Source: Dasania phycosphaerae
Lineage (GTDB): Bacteria; Pseudomonadota; Gammaproteobacteria; Pseudomonadales; Dasaniaceae
Direction of reading: 5' to 3'
Length of the DNA: 64,000 nucleotides
Assembly (NCBI RefSeq): GCF_026891035.1
Contig: NZ_JAPTGG010000001.1
Span: forward strand, 434,001 to 498,000
Within the stretch, counting starts at the first letter, position 1. Each line of letters opens with the position of its first letter. The notes under the pieces are model-generated. The model searched no databases and was not told the origin of the DNA. It saw only the letters and a program-made list of their open reading frames with translations. Positions 17,059 through 26,433 of the stretch are shown here, in pieces. Made by a program: the position numbers and the translations under genes.

Positions 17059-18720
17059 ATGGCTCAATACGTCTACACCATGAACCGCGTTGGCAAAGTC
17101 GTGCCACCCAAACGCGAGATTCTTAAAGACATCTCCCTCTCATTTTTTCCCGGCGCCAAAATTGGCGTGCTAGGCCTAAACGGTGCCGGCAAGTCCACCC
17201 TGCTAAGAATTATGGCCGGCGTAGACACCGAATATAACGGTGAAGCCCGCCCGCAAGCTGGCATCAATGTAGGCTACCTGCCACAGGAACCCGAGCTAGA
17301 CCCCAGCAAAGATGTGCGCGGCAATGTTGAAGATGGCATGAGCGACGTGGTGGACGCCCAAAAAGAACTGGACGCTGTTTACGCCGCCTACGCCGAGCCC
17401 GACGCCGACTTTGACGCCCTAGCTAAACGCCAGCAGGAGCTGGAAAATATTATTCAGGCTTCTGACTCCCACAATATGGAGCACAAACTGGAAGTCGCTG
17501 CCGACGCCCTGCGCCTGCCACCCTGGGATGCCGACGTTAGCAAATTATCGGGTGGTGAGCGCCGCCGGGTCGCCCTGTGCCGCCTACTGATGTCCAACCC
17601 CGACATGCTGTTACTGGACGAACCCACCAACCATTTAGATGCCGAATCCGTACACTGGCTGGAGCACTTTTTGACCGAATACCCCGGCACCGTAGTGGCC
17701 ATTACCCACGATAGATACTTCCTGGATAATGCCGCCAACTGGATTTTGGAATTAGACCGCGGTCGCGGCATCCCCTATGAGGGCAACTATTCCAACTGGC
17801 TAGAGGCCAAAGAAGCGCGCCTGGAACAAGAGTCCAAGCAAGAAGCCTCGCACTCCAAAGCCGTTAAAGCCGAGCTGGAATGGGTGCGCCAAAACCCCAA
17901 GGGCCGCCAAGCCAAAAACAAGGCCCGCCTGGCACGCTTTGAAGAGTTGCAATCGCAGGACTTTCAATCGCGCTCAGAAACTAATGAAATTTATATTCCA
18001 CCCGGCCAGCGCTTGGGCGACAAGGTTATAGAAGTCAAAAACGTTAGTAAGGCCTACGGTGACAACAGCCTCTACGAAAATGTCAGTTTCTCGGTACCTA
18101 AGGGTGCCATAGTCGGGGTCATCGGCGGCAACGGCGCGGGCAAGTCCACCCTGTTTAAAATTATTGCCGGCATGGAACAAGCCGACAGCGGCGAAGTAGA
18201 ACTGGGGGATACCGTAGATCTGGTCTACGTAGAGCAATTGCGCGACGCCCTAGACGACAACCAAACCGTATGGGAAGCCGTATCCGGCGGCCACGACCAG
18301 TTAAAAATCGGCGGCTATGAAATCTCGTCCCGCGCCTATATAGGTCGTTTTAATTTCAAAGGTTCAGACCAACAAAAACGAGTAGGGGAATTATCCGGCG
18401 GTGAACGCGGCCGCCTGCAATTGGCCTGCACTCTTAAGCAAGGGGGCAATGTTTTATTATTGGATGAACCCTCTAACGACCTGGATATAGAAACGCTACG
18501 CGCTCTGGAAGAGGCTCTACTAACCTTCCCCGGCTGCGCCATGATTATCTCTCACGATCGTTGGTTCTTAGATCGCATAGCCACTCACATTTTGGCCTAT
18601 GAAGATGACGGCACTGTCGTATTTTTTGAAGGTAACTATACTGAGTATCACAGCGACCTAGTGGCCCGCAAAGGCGAAAACACCTTGCCCCAGCGCAGCC
18701 GCTATAAAAAATTACGCTAA
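17059..18720 (+). CDS. ettA: Energy-dependent translational throttle protein EttA (ABC-F ATPase)
   Basis: ABC-F protein that binds the ribosomal E site and gates the first elongation step according to ATP/ADP ratio. 553 residues, no membrane domain. Two ABC cassettes: Walker A LGLNGAGKST and IGGNGAGKST, signatures KLSGGERRRVALC and LSGGERGRLQLAC, Walker B LLLDEPTNHLD and LLLDEPSNDLD. The linker of about 245-310 is charged and arginine-rich, as expected for the P-site tRNA interaction motif. N-terminus MAQYVYTMNRVGKVVPPKRE matches EttA rather than Uup. Confidence 0.97.
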   Translation: MAQYVYTMNRVGKVVPPKREILKDISLSFFPGAKIGVLGLNGAGKSTLLRIMAGVDTEYNGEARPQAGINVGYLPQEPELDPSKDVRGNVEDGMSDVVDAQKELDAVYAAYAEPDADFDALAKRQQELENIIQASDSHNMEHKLEVAADALRLPPWDADVSKLSGGERRRVALCRLLMSNPDMLLLDEPTNHLDAESVHWLEHFLTEYPGTVVAITHDRYFLDNAANWILELDRGRGIPYEGNYSNWLEAKEARLEQESKQEASHSKAVKAELEWVRQNPKGRQAKNKARLARFEELQSQDFQSRSETNEIYIPPGQRLGDKVIEVKNVSKAYGDNSLYENVSFSVPKGAIVGVIGGNGAGKSTLFKIIAGMEQADSGEVELGDTVDLVYVEQLRDALDDNQTVWEAVSGGHDQLKIGGYEISSRAYIGRFNFKGSDQQKRVGELSGGERGRLQLACTLKQGGNVLLLDEPSNDLDIETLRALEEALLTFPGCAMIISHDRWFLDRIATHILAYEDDGTVVFFEGNYTEYHSDLVARKGENTLPQRSRYKKLR

Positions 18721-18723
18721 GCC

Positions 18724-18755
18724 ATTAGCTGCGGCATAAACAGCCAGCAGCTAAT
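18724..18755 (+). terminator. Hairpin after ettA
   Basis: ATTAGCTGC (18724-18732) pairs with GCAGCTAAT (18747-18755), with an inner GGC/GCC extension. The following bases are ATTATAG rather than a clean T-run, so terminator function is uncertain. Confidence 0.4.
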
Positions 18756-18795
18756 ATTATAGTGATTATCAGCGCCATTTTATTGAGAGCCCTTT

Positions 18796-19155
18796 ATGAG
18801 CAGCAACGAACGCAGAAGTTTTAGCCGCATCGCTTTTCAGGCCGAAACCAGCATCCAGCAAGGAGCAGATTTATGGGCCGTAGAGCTTATAGATGTTTCA
18901 CTTAAGGGCTTATTAATCAAAAAACCGGACGACTGGAGCGGCAACCGTGAGCTAGCGTTTCATATCAGCATACACCTGGGTGACAACACCGACATCACCA
19001 TGACCGCCCTAGAGCGCCATGACGACGACGGCCAGCTAGGCTTTGAATGCCAACACATAGATATAGACAGCATAGCCCACCTACGCCGCCTAGTAGAATT
19101 AAACCTGGGTGACGCCAGCCTGCTAGAGCGAGAACTAGCCACACTAGGACAGTAA
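18796..19155 (+). CDS. PilZ domain protein (predicted c-di-GMP receptor)
   Basis: 119 residues, essentially one PilZ domain. The RxxxR motif appears as RRSFSR (residues 6-11) and the D/NxSxxG motif as DVSLKG (about 36-41), both required for c-di-GMP binding. The C-terminal helix HLRRLVELNLGDA is typical of the short YcgR-type PilZ proteins. Partner unknown. A diguanylate cyclase is encoded at 29140-29862. Ends at a bidirectional terminator shared with maeB. Confidence 0.85.
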   Translation: MSSNERRSFSRIAFQAETSIQQGADLWAVELIDVSLKGLLIKKPDDWSGNRELAFHISIHLGDNTDITMTALERHDDDGQLGFECQHIDIDSIAHLRRLVELNLGDASLLERELATLGQ

Positions 19156-19190
19156 GCCCTCATCATAAAACACTAATTAGCAAGCACAAA

Positions 19191-19217
19191 AAAACCAGGC
19201 ATGATGCCTGGTTTTTT
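19191..19217. terminator. Bidirectional terminator between the PilZ gene and maeB
   Basis: AACCAGGC (19193-19200) pairs with GCCTGGTT (19206-19213), extended by flanking A and T runs on both sides, so it works for either strand at this convergent junction. Confidence 0.85.
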
Positions 19218-19230
19218 CTTTTCTCTTATC

Positions 19231-19280
19231 GCTTGTAGCTTGTAGCTTGTAGCTTGTAGCTTAAAGCTTAAAGCTTAAAG
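19231..19280. repeat. Heptad array (TTGTAGC then TTAAAGC) at the maeB 3' end
   Basis: Four copies of TTGTAGC run directly into three copies of TTAAAGC in an unbroken seven-base register. The maeB stop codon (19275-19277) lies inside the TTAAAGC part. Member of the intergenic heptad family described in the findings. Confidence 0.9.
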
Positions 19281-20519
19281 CGGATAATGCTCAGGGTAAG
19301 GCAGCTGTGCCACACCAGTATCTATCGCCGCCTGCGCCACCGCAGCCGAAATAGAGCTAAGCAGACGGCTATCCATAGGCTTAGGCAAAATATAATCAGG
19401 GCCAAATTCTAACGACTCTTCACCACAGGCGTCCAAGACTTCTTGGGTTACCGGCAATTTAGCAATGGCACGCAAGGCTTCTACCGCAGCAATTTTCATC
19501 GCCTCGTTAATGCGACGCGAACGCACATCTAAAGCACCGCGGAAAATAAAGGGGAAACCTAAAACATTATTCACCTGATTGGGAAAATCAGAACGCCCTG
19601 TGGCCATAATCACATCGGGGCGCGTTTTTTTCGCCAGTGCTGGATCAATTTCTGGGTCTGGGTTAGAGCAGGCAAATACGATGGGATTAGGTGCCATTTT
19701 TTCTAGTAAACTGGCCTCTAATAAATTAGCTCCCGACAAACCTAAAAACACATCAGCGCCATCTAAAGCCTCAGCCATAGAACGCGCATCGGTTAAATGA
19801 GCAAACTCTTCTTTAAACTCATTTAAACCAGAGCGCCCTGCATAAATTACCCCACCCCTATCTATCATGGTGAGATGCTCTTGTTTGGCGCCCAAGCTTT
19901 TTAACAAACGCATACAGGCTATTGCCGCTGAGCCCGCGCCCAAACAAACAATTTTTGCATCCTCTAGAGTTTTGCCCTGTATTTCCAGGGCATTCAACAT
20001 ACCAGCGGCTGTTACTATGGCCGTGCCGTGTTGATCATCATGGAATACGGGAATTTTACACTGCTCGATTAATACGTCTTCAATTTGAAAACATTCAGGC
20101 GCTTTAATGTCTTCTAGGTTAATACCGCCAAAACTATCGGCTATGCGCACTACGGTATCAATAAACTGTTGCGGATCCTCGGTATCCACTTCTAAATCGA
20201 TAGAGTCTATACCCGCAAAGCGTTTAAACAGTAGCGACTTACCTTCCATTACGGGCTTACTGGCCAAGGCACCTAAATTACCCAAACCTAAAATAGCGGT
20301 ACCGTTAGAAATAACCGCCACCATATTACCCTTGGCAGTGTATTTATAGGCATTGTCAGGATCAGCGGCAATCGCACGAACAGGCTCAGCAACACCTGGG
20401 CTATAAGCCAGGGCGAGGTCATGTTGAGTCTCTGCTGCTTTGCTTAACTCAACGCTAATTTTGCCCGGCTTAGGAAATTGATGGTAATCCAAAGCTGCCT
20501 GCTTAAAATCGTCTGACAT
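19275..20519 (-). CDS. maeB: Malic enzyme (malate dehydrogenase, oxaloacetate-decarboxylating), short form
   Basis: Oxidative decarboxylation of malate to pyruvate. The start at 20519 (MSDDFKQAALDYHQFP) follows GTAGGGA; the frame is open 195 bases further upstream but that part is not conserved-looking. 414 residues hold the malic N domain (DLALAYSPGVAEPVRAIA) and the NAD-binding domain (IVCLGAGSAAIACMRLL), with the metal-binding QIEDVLIEQCKIPVFHDDQHG segment. The phosphotransacetylase domain of enteric MaeB (about 750 residues) is absent, so it is the short type next to rpmE-priA in Pseudomonas. Cofactor preference cannot be read from sequence. The last codons lie in a heptad array. Confidence 0.92.
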   Translation of the reverse strand: MSDDFKQAALDYHQFPKPGKISVELSKAAETQHDLALAYSPGVAEPVRAIAADPDNAYKYTAKGNMVAVISNGTAILGLGNLGALASKPVMEGKSLLFKRFAGIDSIDLEVDTEDPQQFIDTVVRIADSFGGINLEDIKAPECFQIEDVLIEQCKIPVFHDDQHGTAIVTAAGMLNALEIQGKTLEDAKIVCLGAGSAAIACMRLLKSLGAKQEHLTMIDRGGVIYAGRSGLNEFKEEFAHLTDARSMAEALDGADVFLGLSGANLLEASLLEKMAPNPIVFACSNPDPEIDPALAKKTRPDVIMATGRSDFPNQVNNVLGFPFIFRGALDVRSRRINEAMKIAAVEALRAIAKLPVTQEVLDACGEESLEFGPDYILPKPMDSRLLSSISAAVAQAAIDTGVAQLPYPEHYPL

Positions 20520-21073
20520 AGTCCCTACTCTGTTAGTTTTAATTGCTATAAAAATGATGCTGGAGGAGCTGATCTGTTTAACGGCATGAAGATCGAAGCA
20601 CCGACAGCTTCTTACTGTGTACCCAATGCTTCCGGGAACGCTGAAAGGGCTAATGATGATAAAGAAAAGCCCCTGACGCCACAAGGCTATTATCTGTCTG
20701 GCTGCGGCCCTCACTGTCGCACTGCCGGACTCATATCTACATAAGCGGTAAATTACCGCCTTTTAACGTCACGTTCGTACCACTTCGCTTGCCAACCGCT
20801 TTTCAACGTTTTTTTCTATCTATTGAATAAAAAAATAAATAGCCCTAGGCTTTAAACCATAACAACAAAAATATTAAAGTTTCATTGCCACAGCGTTTAT
20901 TTTTCTCCACACCTGCGGCGATGTACACATCCGTTTAGACCGAAAAAAATAACCAAACAACTCTCTACTTTCCACTCGCTTTTAAGCAAGCCCGTTTGCA
21001 ACAAGGCAACAGCCTAAACTGCAACGGGAATAACCCACTAAGCTAAGCAACAAACACCACAAATGCGTAGCAA
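20520..21073. other. Long non-coding gap upstream of maeB
   Basis: About 550 bases with no gene-like frame. The half next to maeB (20560-20770) is GC-rich and has local complementarity, such as the palindrome GCGGTAAATTACCGC around 20743-20759. The part at 20800-20900 is A/T-rich. The region must carry the maeB promoter and perhaps a long leader. I recognise no known riboswitch or RNA gene. Confidence 0.45.
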
Positions 21074-21106
21074 AAAAAAACGCCCAACCGTAGGTTGAGC
21101 GTTTTT
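21074..21106 (-). terminator. Rho-independent terminator of rpmE
   Basis: On the minus strand ACGCTCAACC pairs with GGTTGGGCGT (one G-U pair) around a three-base loop, followed by TTTTTTT. Confidence 0.85.
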
Positions 21107-21133
21107 CGATAAGCTAACTGGCGCAGCCTAAAC

Positions 21134-21349
21134 TTAAGCTTTGCTACCGCGACCGCCGAAACGCTTGCGGAAACGATCAACACGACCGCCGCTATCCAAC
21201 ATTTTCTGCTTACCAGTGTAAAAAGGGTGACAGGCAGAACATACGTCCAAGTGTAAATCTTGGCACAAAGTAGAACGCGTCTTAACAACATTACCGCAAC
21301 CGCAGGTCGCTGTTATTTCTTCGTATTTGGGGTGGATATCAGCTTTCAT
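21134..21349 (-). CDS. rpmE: 50S ribosomal protein L31, zinc-binding form
   Basis: 71-residue protein of the large subunit, bridging to the small subunit head. Start at 21349 follows GGAAAC; an upstream extension to 21466 lacks ribosome-binding support. Cysteines in ATCGCGN and CSACHPFYTGK form the zinc site, so this is the C+ paralogue rather than the zinc-free type made under zinc starvation. Ends RFRKRFGGRGSKA. Divergent from priA, as in Pseudomonas. Confidence 0.97.
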   Translation of the reverse strand: MKADIHPKYEEITATCGCGNVVKTRSTLCQDLHLDVCSACHPFYTGKQKMLDSGGRVDRFRKRFGGRGSKA

Positions 21350-21600
21350 GGTTTGTTTCCTTAAAATAGGTGCCGCCACTTGATCTCTTGCCAAGCACCG
21401 CACTAAATCACCCCAAATGGCTATTACGAATAAACCCTTGGGCTGCTTGAAAAATAGGCGGTGCATAATACCAAAATAAACTCGATTAGCAAGGCCGCCG
21501 TTAGCCTAAAAGCAGTGTTACCGCCTTTATACACTCTTTGTTAGACTAGAGCAGCCTTAAAACCTATAAAAAGCCGCCAACCCCTAGCCTAAGCCTGTTA

Positions 21601-23802
21601 ATGACCTACCTACGCCTAGCTCTACCCACCCCCCTGCGCCGCAGCTTTGATTACCTGCCCCCCGCCGATTTAAGTGCTGAGCAAGTTCAGCAACTGCAAC
21701 CAGGCCTGCGTATACAAGTGCCTTTTGGACCGCGCCAGCTTATAGGGGTATTACTAGAGCTCAGCGAGCATAGCGATATTGCCGAGCATAAGCTCAAGCC
21801 AGCCATAGCCGTGCTGGATCAACACAGCTTGATCAGCCCGCATATACTCGCGCTATGCCAATGGGCCAGCAACTACTACCAATACTCTGTAGGCGAGGTA
21901 CTCAGCAACGCCCTGCCCACGCTAATGCGCAAACAGGCCGAGCTGCCCAGCTATAGCGAAACCCGCTGGCGACTAAGCAGCAAAGGCAAGGGCCTGCCCG
22001 AAGGTGCACTCAAACGAGCCCCCAAACAAGCGCTAGCGCTACAACTACTACAGCAACAGGGCGACATAGGCCTAGCCGAATTAACCAGCGCCGAGCTCAA
22101 CCGCAGCCATATTAAGGCGCTGGTCGATAAAGGCCTGGCCCAGGCTTTTAGCAGCGAGGCCAGCACAGCACAGCACCCGGTGTTAAAACAAGCCAGCCTC
22201 ACCCTGAACCAGCAACAACAGTTGGCGGTATCCAGCATCAACCCCGAGGCGGGCTATCAATGCTGCTTATTAGAGGGCATCACCGGCAGCGGCAAAACCG
22301 AGGTATATTTACAACTCATCGCCAAATGCTTAAAGCTGGGTAAACAGGCGCTGGTATTAATACCCGAAATAGGACTAACCCCGCAAACCCTGGCCAGATT
22401 TCAGCGCCGCTTTAACTGCAACATCGTCATCCTGCACTCTGGGCTAACAGACCGCGAGCGCGCCATCGCCTGGCAGCAGGCTCGCAAGCAGCAAGCCGCT
22501 ATAGTCATGGGTACCCGCTCGGCCATCTATACCGACATGCCGGCGCTGGGCATGATTATTATTGACGAAGAACACGACAGCTCTTTCAAGCAACAAGAGG
22601 GCTTTCGCTATTCCGCCCGCGATATAGGCATCAAACGCGCCTTCGATCTCAACATTCCCATAGTGTTGGGCTCAGCCACCCCCAGCTTGGAAACCCTGCA
22701 CAATGCCGAAAGCGGTCGCTATCAACACCTGCAGCTAACCCAGCGCGCCACCGGCGCCAGCATCCCGCCCCTACAGCTAATAGACACCCGCAACAGCCCA
22801 CTGCAACATGGCTTTAGCAAAGAGGTGTTAACCGCCATACACAGTGAGATACACAGCGGCAACCAGGTACTGGTATTTATTAACCGCCGCGGCTTTGCCC
22901 CCACCTTAATGTGCAATAACTGCGGCCACGTTGCCCAATGCCAGCACTGCGATGCCAGGCTGACAGTACACTACCGCCAACGCCAACTGCGCTGCCATCA
23001 CTGCGACAGTTTATGGCCACTACCCAGCCACTGCCTTGAGTGCAATAGCCACGAGCTGGATTTTCGCGGCATAGGCACTGAGCGCAGCGAGCAAACGCTG
23101 CAACAGCTATTCCCCGGCACCGAGGTCATACGCATAGACCGCGACACCACCAGCCGCAAAAATGCCATGCAAGATATGGTCGACGAGGTACACAAGGGCG
23201 AGCCCTGTATTTTGGTAGGCACGCAAATGCTGGCCAAGGGCCATCATTTTCCCGATGTAACCCTGGTCGTGATTTTGGATGCCGATGGCGGTTTATTTAG
23301 TGCCGATTTTCGCGGCCCCGAAAAAATGGGGCAACTGCTGATACAAGTGGCGGGGCGCGCAGGACGCGAAGCCAAAGCCGGGCAAGTCATGATACAAACC
23401 CTACAACCCGAGCATCCGTTTTTGCTCAGCCTGGTCAACAATAATTACAAATTATTTGCCCAGCAATTACTGCGCGAAAGAAAACTACTAGGGCTGCCCC
23501 CCTACGGCCACCTGGCCATTATACGAGCCGACCACCACAACCTGGCCGAAGCCGAACAACTGCTACAAGCACTGCGCCAGCACAGCGAACAAGGACAAAC
23601 ATCACAAGCACAATGCCTAGGGCCACTGCCCGCTCCCATGACCAAAAAAGCCGGCCGCTTTCGCGCCCAGCTTATTTTACAAGCCGACACCCGGCCGCTA
23701 TTACATCAACGCCTGCAACATATCGTCGCCATAGCCGAGCAACACCCATTGGCTAAAAAAGTACGCTGGTCGGTGGATGTGGATCCGGCGGATATGTATT
23801 GA
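21601..23802 (+). CDS. priA: Primosomal protein N' (replication restart helicase PriA)
   Basis: Superfamily 2 helicase that reloads the replisome at stalled forks. 733 residues. Order: 3'-end DNA-binding domain (1-105, MTYLRLALPTPLRRSFDYLP), winged helix, helicase core with Walker A LLEGITGSGKTEVYL, DEEH box IIIDEEHDSSFKQQEG, a zinc-binding insert with eight cysteines (CNNCGHVAQCQHC... CHHCDSLW...CLEC) and the C-terminal helicase half ending in KVRWSVDVDPADMY, a conserved tail. The start has a weak ribosome-binding site. Its 3' flank is a heptad array. Confidence 0.98.
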   Translation: MTYLRLALPTPLRRSFDYLPPADLSAEQVQQLQPGLRIQVPFGPRQLIGVLLELSEHSDIAEHKLKPAIAVLDQHSLISPHILALCQWASNYYQYSVGEVLSNALPTLMRKQAELPSYSETRWRLSSKGKGLPEGALKRAPKQALALQLLQQQGDIGLAELTSAELNRSHIKALVDKGLAQAFSSEASTAQHPVLKQASLTLNQQQQLAVSSINPEAGYQCCLLEGITGSGKTEVYLQLIAKCLKLGKQALVLIPEIGLTPQTLARFQRRFNCNIVILHSGLTDRERAIAWQQARKQQAAIVMGTRSAIYTDMPALGMIIIDEEHDSSFKQQEGFRYSARDIGIKRAFDLNIPIVLGSATPSLETLHNAESGRYQHLQLTQRATGASIPPLQLIDTRNSPLQHGFSKEVLTAIHSEIHSGNQVLVFINRRGFAPTLMCNNCGHVAQCQHCDARLTVHYRQRQLRCHHCDSLWPLPSHCLECNSHELDFRGIGTERSEQTLQQLFPGTEVIRIDRDTTSRKNAMQDMVDEVHKGEPCILVGTQMLAKGHHFPDVTLVVILDADGGLFSADFRGPEKMGQLLIQVAGRAGREAKAGQVMIQTLQPEHPFLLSLVNNNYKLFAQQLLRERKLLGLPPYGHLAIIRADHHNLAEAEQLLQALRQHSEQGQTSQAQCLGPLPAPMTKKAGRFRAQLILQADTRPLLHQRLQHIVAIAEQHPLAKKVRWSVDVDPADMY

Positions 23803-23815
23803 TTCAGTCGCTAGG

Positions 23816-23890
23816 CTGGAGTCACTAGTCTCTAGACGGTAGTCGCTAGTATGAGCTTACTAACTAGCGACTAGGAACTAGGAACTAGAG
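23816..23890. repeat. Heptad array with inverted arms between priA and the DUF5610 gene
   Basis: TAGCGAC-TAGGAAC-TAGGAAC-TAGAGGC run in seven-base register at 23866-23893, while the left part carries the opposite orientation. AGTCGCTAGT (23841-23850) and ACTAGCGACT (23863-23872) are perfect inverted copies with a 12-base loop. The stop of the DUF5610 gene (23878-23880) is inside. Confidence 0.85.
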
Positions 23891-24507
23891 GCTGTCGACT
23901 GAGAAGCCGTAAAGGCTTCGAGCCCCTGCTGCACCAGCTCATAGGTTTTATCAATATTGCTGGCTATATCACCTTCCAACACTCCCAGGCCATCCAGTAT
24001 TTCGCGTGCTTCCGCAAAGCCTTGGTCTATGCCACCACCTATAACGCCTAAGAATTTATCCAGCTGCTCTTGCAAGCTTAAGCCCTGATGACGCTCTTGA
24101 GATTGAAAGGCCGAGAAAAAGGCGGTGCTTTGGCTGACTATGCGCTCGGCTGTGGCTTCGGGGGATACATCTAAACCGGACTCGTAGGCTTGCTCGATAG
24201 CGTTAGCACCTAAGATGGGTTCTACATGTTCTTTCAACGCCTCCAGCACCGTTTTAAACAGCAGCGCCATGGGCTGATCTTTAGCGCCCACACTGACGCT
24301 AAGCTGCGATTCTATAATGGCTTGGTTAAGGCTAGCCTTAGGGTCATCCAGCTCGCCGGCATCGATTTTTTTCGCCAGCCCCGGCGGCATGCCATGGGGA
24401 TGCGGCTTATTGCGCGCCTCGGCCGCGCGCTCACTGGCCTGTTCAGGCAGAGCTGGCTTTTGCAGGCCACGATACGTATAGCTATCGGTAATATTGGGCG
24501 GTGACAT
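23878..24507 (-). CDS. DUF5610 domain protein
   Basis: 209 residues, soluble, no signal peptide or membrane segment. Matches the pattern of DUF5610 proteins found in Pseudomonas and relatives: SLNQAIIESQLSVSVGAKDQ, LKEHVEPILGANAIEQAYES, GLDVSPEATAERIVSQSTAF, and the C-terminal GVLEGDIASNIDKTYELVQQ. The conserved part covers about residues 50-195; the first 45 are Pro-rich and variable. Start follows AAGGAG. Function unknown. The last residues (ASSS) and the stop are encoded by the neighbouring heptad array. Confidence 0.8.
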   Translation of the reverse strand: MSPPNITDSYTYRGLQKPALPEQASERAAEARNKPHPHGMPPGLAKKIDAGELDDPKASLNQAIIESQLSVSVGAKDQPMALLFKTVLEALKEHVEPILGANAIEQAYESGLDVSPEATAERIVSQSTAFFSAFQSQERHQGLSLQEQLDKFLGVIGGGIDQGFAEAREILDGLGVLEGDIASNIDKTYELVQQGLEAFTASQSTASSS

Positions 24508-24732
24508 GGCAGCTCCTTGCGAATTGCAGCGCGGTAAGCATGTTGTTGAATAAGCTCTTCAAGTCAGTATAGCGGCTGATTGACTCCACTCTACAAGACC
24601 GTTTATTTATAAAGCCTGCCGCCATTAACACAATCGCAGCAACCTACCCCTAGGTGGGTAGCACCCAACCCCATAAACAGGGATAATACGCGGCTATTTT
24701 GTTAACACTGATATTGTGAAGCGATTACCCCT

Positions 24733-26415
24733 ATGAAAGACCATGTAGCCGAGCTGATTACCGCCGCCCTTAACACGCTAGTTGCCAATGGCGACCTACC
24801 TGAGACTATTCAGCCCCGCGTGATGGTCGACCGTACTCGCGATAAAAGCCATGGCGACTTCGCCAGCAATATCGCCATGACCCTAGCCAAGCCCGCCGGT
24901 AAACCACCTCGTGAAGTGGCGCAGCTAATTATCGAAGCCCTGCCGCAATCAGCCCAGCTTAGCAAAGCTGAAATTGCTGGCCCCGGTTTTATTAATTTCT
25001 TTATGGACGATGCCGCCACCTCGGCCATTATCAGCAGCGTACTGAGCGCAGGCGATAGCTTTGGCCGCAATACCAGCGGTGCCGGCAAAAAAGTACAGGT
25101 GGAGTTTGTCTCCGCCAACCCCACCGGCCCCCTACACGTAGGCCACGGCCGCGGCGCGGCGGTGGGCGATAGCATATGCAGGCTGCTAGCGGCCAACGGC
25201 TGGGATGTCACCAGTGAGTTTTACTACAACGATGCTGGCGCGCAAATTAACAACCTCGCCCTTTCTACCCAAGCACGCTGTAAGGGCCTAGGCCCCGATG
25301 ATGAAGGCTGGCCCGCCGACGGTTATCGCGGCACTTATATTACCGAGTTAGCCGAAAGCTATATGAAAGGCGAAACCGTACACGCCGAAGACAAACACGT
25401 CACTGGCAAAGCCGATGCCGACGACCTAGATGCCATACGCGATTTCGCCGTGGCCTATTTGCGTCGCGAGCAAGATCACGATCTCAAAGCCTTTGGCGTT
25501 GATTTTGATGTGTACTTCTTAGAGTCCTCTTTATACAGCGATGGCGATGTTGAAAAGACCGTAGAAAAACTTATCGCCAGCGGCCACACCTACGAAAAAG
25601 ACGGCGCCCTGTGGCTAAAAACCACCGACTTTGGCGATGACAAAGACCGCGTTATGCGCAAGTCTGAAGGCGGCTACACCTACTTTGTGCCGGACGTGGC
25701 CTACCACATGAACAAATGGCAGCGCGGCTTTGAGCGCGTGGTCAACGAACAAGGTGCCGACCATCACAGCACCATCACCCGTGTGCGCGCAGGCCTGCAA
25801 GCTTTAGGCGAAGGCATACCCAAAGCCTGGCCTGAATATGTGCTGCACCAAATGGTCATGGTGATGCGCGGCGGCGAAGAGGTGAAAATCTCCAAGCGCG
25901 CTGGCAGTTACGTCACCCTGCAAGACTTAGTCGAAGAAGTAGGCCGCGATGCCACACGCTACTTTTTAGTAGCCCGTGCCACCACCTCACAGCTAACCTT
26001 TGATATAGACTTGGCCATATCGCAAAGCAACGACAACCCCGTGTATTACATACAGTACGCCCACGCTCGCGTGTGCAGCATGTTGCGCAAACTGGCCGAT
26101 CACGGTTGGAGCTGGTCGCCCGAGCAGGCAGGCCACTTTGAACTGTTAAGCGAAGATGCCGAGAAAGGCTTAATGAACAAGCTAGCCGCCTACCCTGAGC
26201 TAATCACAAGAGCGGGCAGCAATACCGAGCCCCATATCGTCGCCAACTACCTGCAAGAATTAGCCGGTGAATTCCACAGCTACTACAACAGCCATAAAAT
26301 GCTGATAGACGATGAAAAATTGCGTAACGCACGTCTCAGCTTAAGCGAAGCTGTGAGACAGGTACTGCGAAATGGCTTAGACTTGCTGGGTGTTTCTGCA
26401 CCTGAATCTATGTAA
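24733..26415 (+). CDS. argS: Arginyl-tRNA synthetase
   Basis: Class I synthetase charging tRNA-Arg. 560 residues. N-terminal Add1 domain for the tRNA D-loop (1-110), catalytic core with the HIGH-type motif HVGHGRGAAVG after FVSANPTGPL, the variant signature EEVKISKRAGSYV, and an all-helical DALR anticodon-binding domain (about 440-560, NPVYYIQYAHARVCSML at its start). Followed by the SPOR gene after 18 bases; the argS-SPOR-hslVU order is conserved. Confidence 0.98.
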   Translation: MKDHVAELITAALNTLVANGDLPETIQPRVMVDRTRDKSHGDFASNIAMTLAKPAGKPPREVAQLIIEALPQSAQLSKAEIAGPGFINFFMDDAATSAIISSVLSAGDSFGRNTSGAGKKVQVEFVSANPTGPLHVGHGRGAAVGDSICRLLAANGWDVTSEFYYNDAGAQINNLALSTQARCKGLGPDDEGWPADGYRGTYITELAESYMKGETVHAEDKHVTGKADADDLDAIRDFAVAYLRREQDHDLKAFGVDFDVYFLESSLYSDGDVEKTVEKLIASGHTYEKDGALWLKTTDFGDDKDRVMRKSEGGYTYFVPDVAYHMNKWQRGFERVVNEQGADHHSTITRVRAGLQALGEGIPKAWPEYVLHQMVMVMRGGEEVKISKRAGSYVTLQDLVEEVGRDATRYFLVARATTSQLTFDIDLAISQSNDNPVYYIQYAHARVCSMLRKLADHGWSWSPEQAGHFELLSEDAEKGLMNKLAAYPELITRAGSNTEPHIVANYLQELAGEFHSYYNSHKMLIDDEKLRNARLSLSEAVRQVLRNGLDLLGVSAPESM

Positions 26416-26433
26416 CGCATTAGAAATAAAAAT

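Noticed and set aside
20520..20714. N-terminal extension of maeB
   Set aside because: The true start at 20519 has a good ribosome-binding site and a family-like N-terminus; the extension reads like non-coding DNA.
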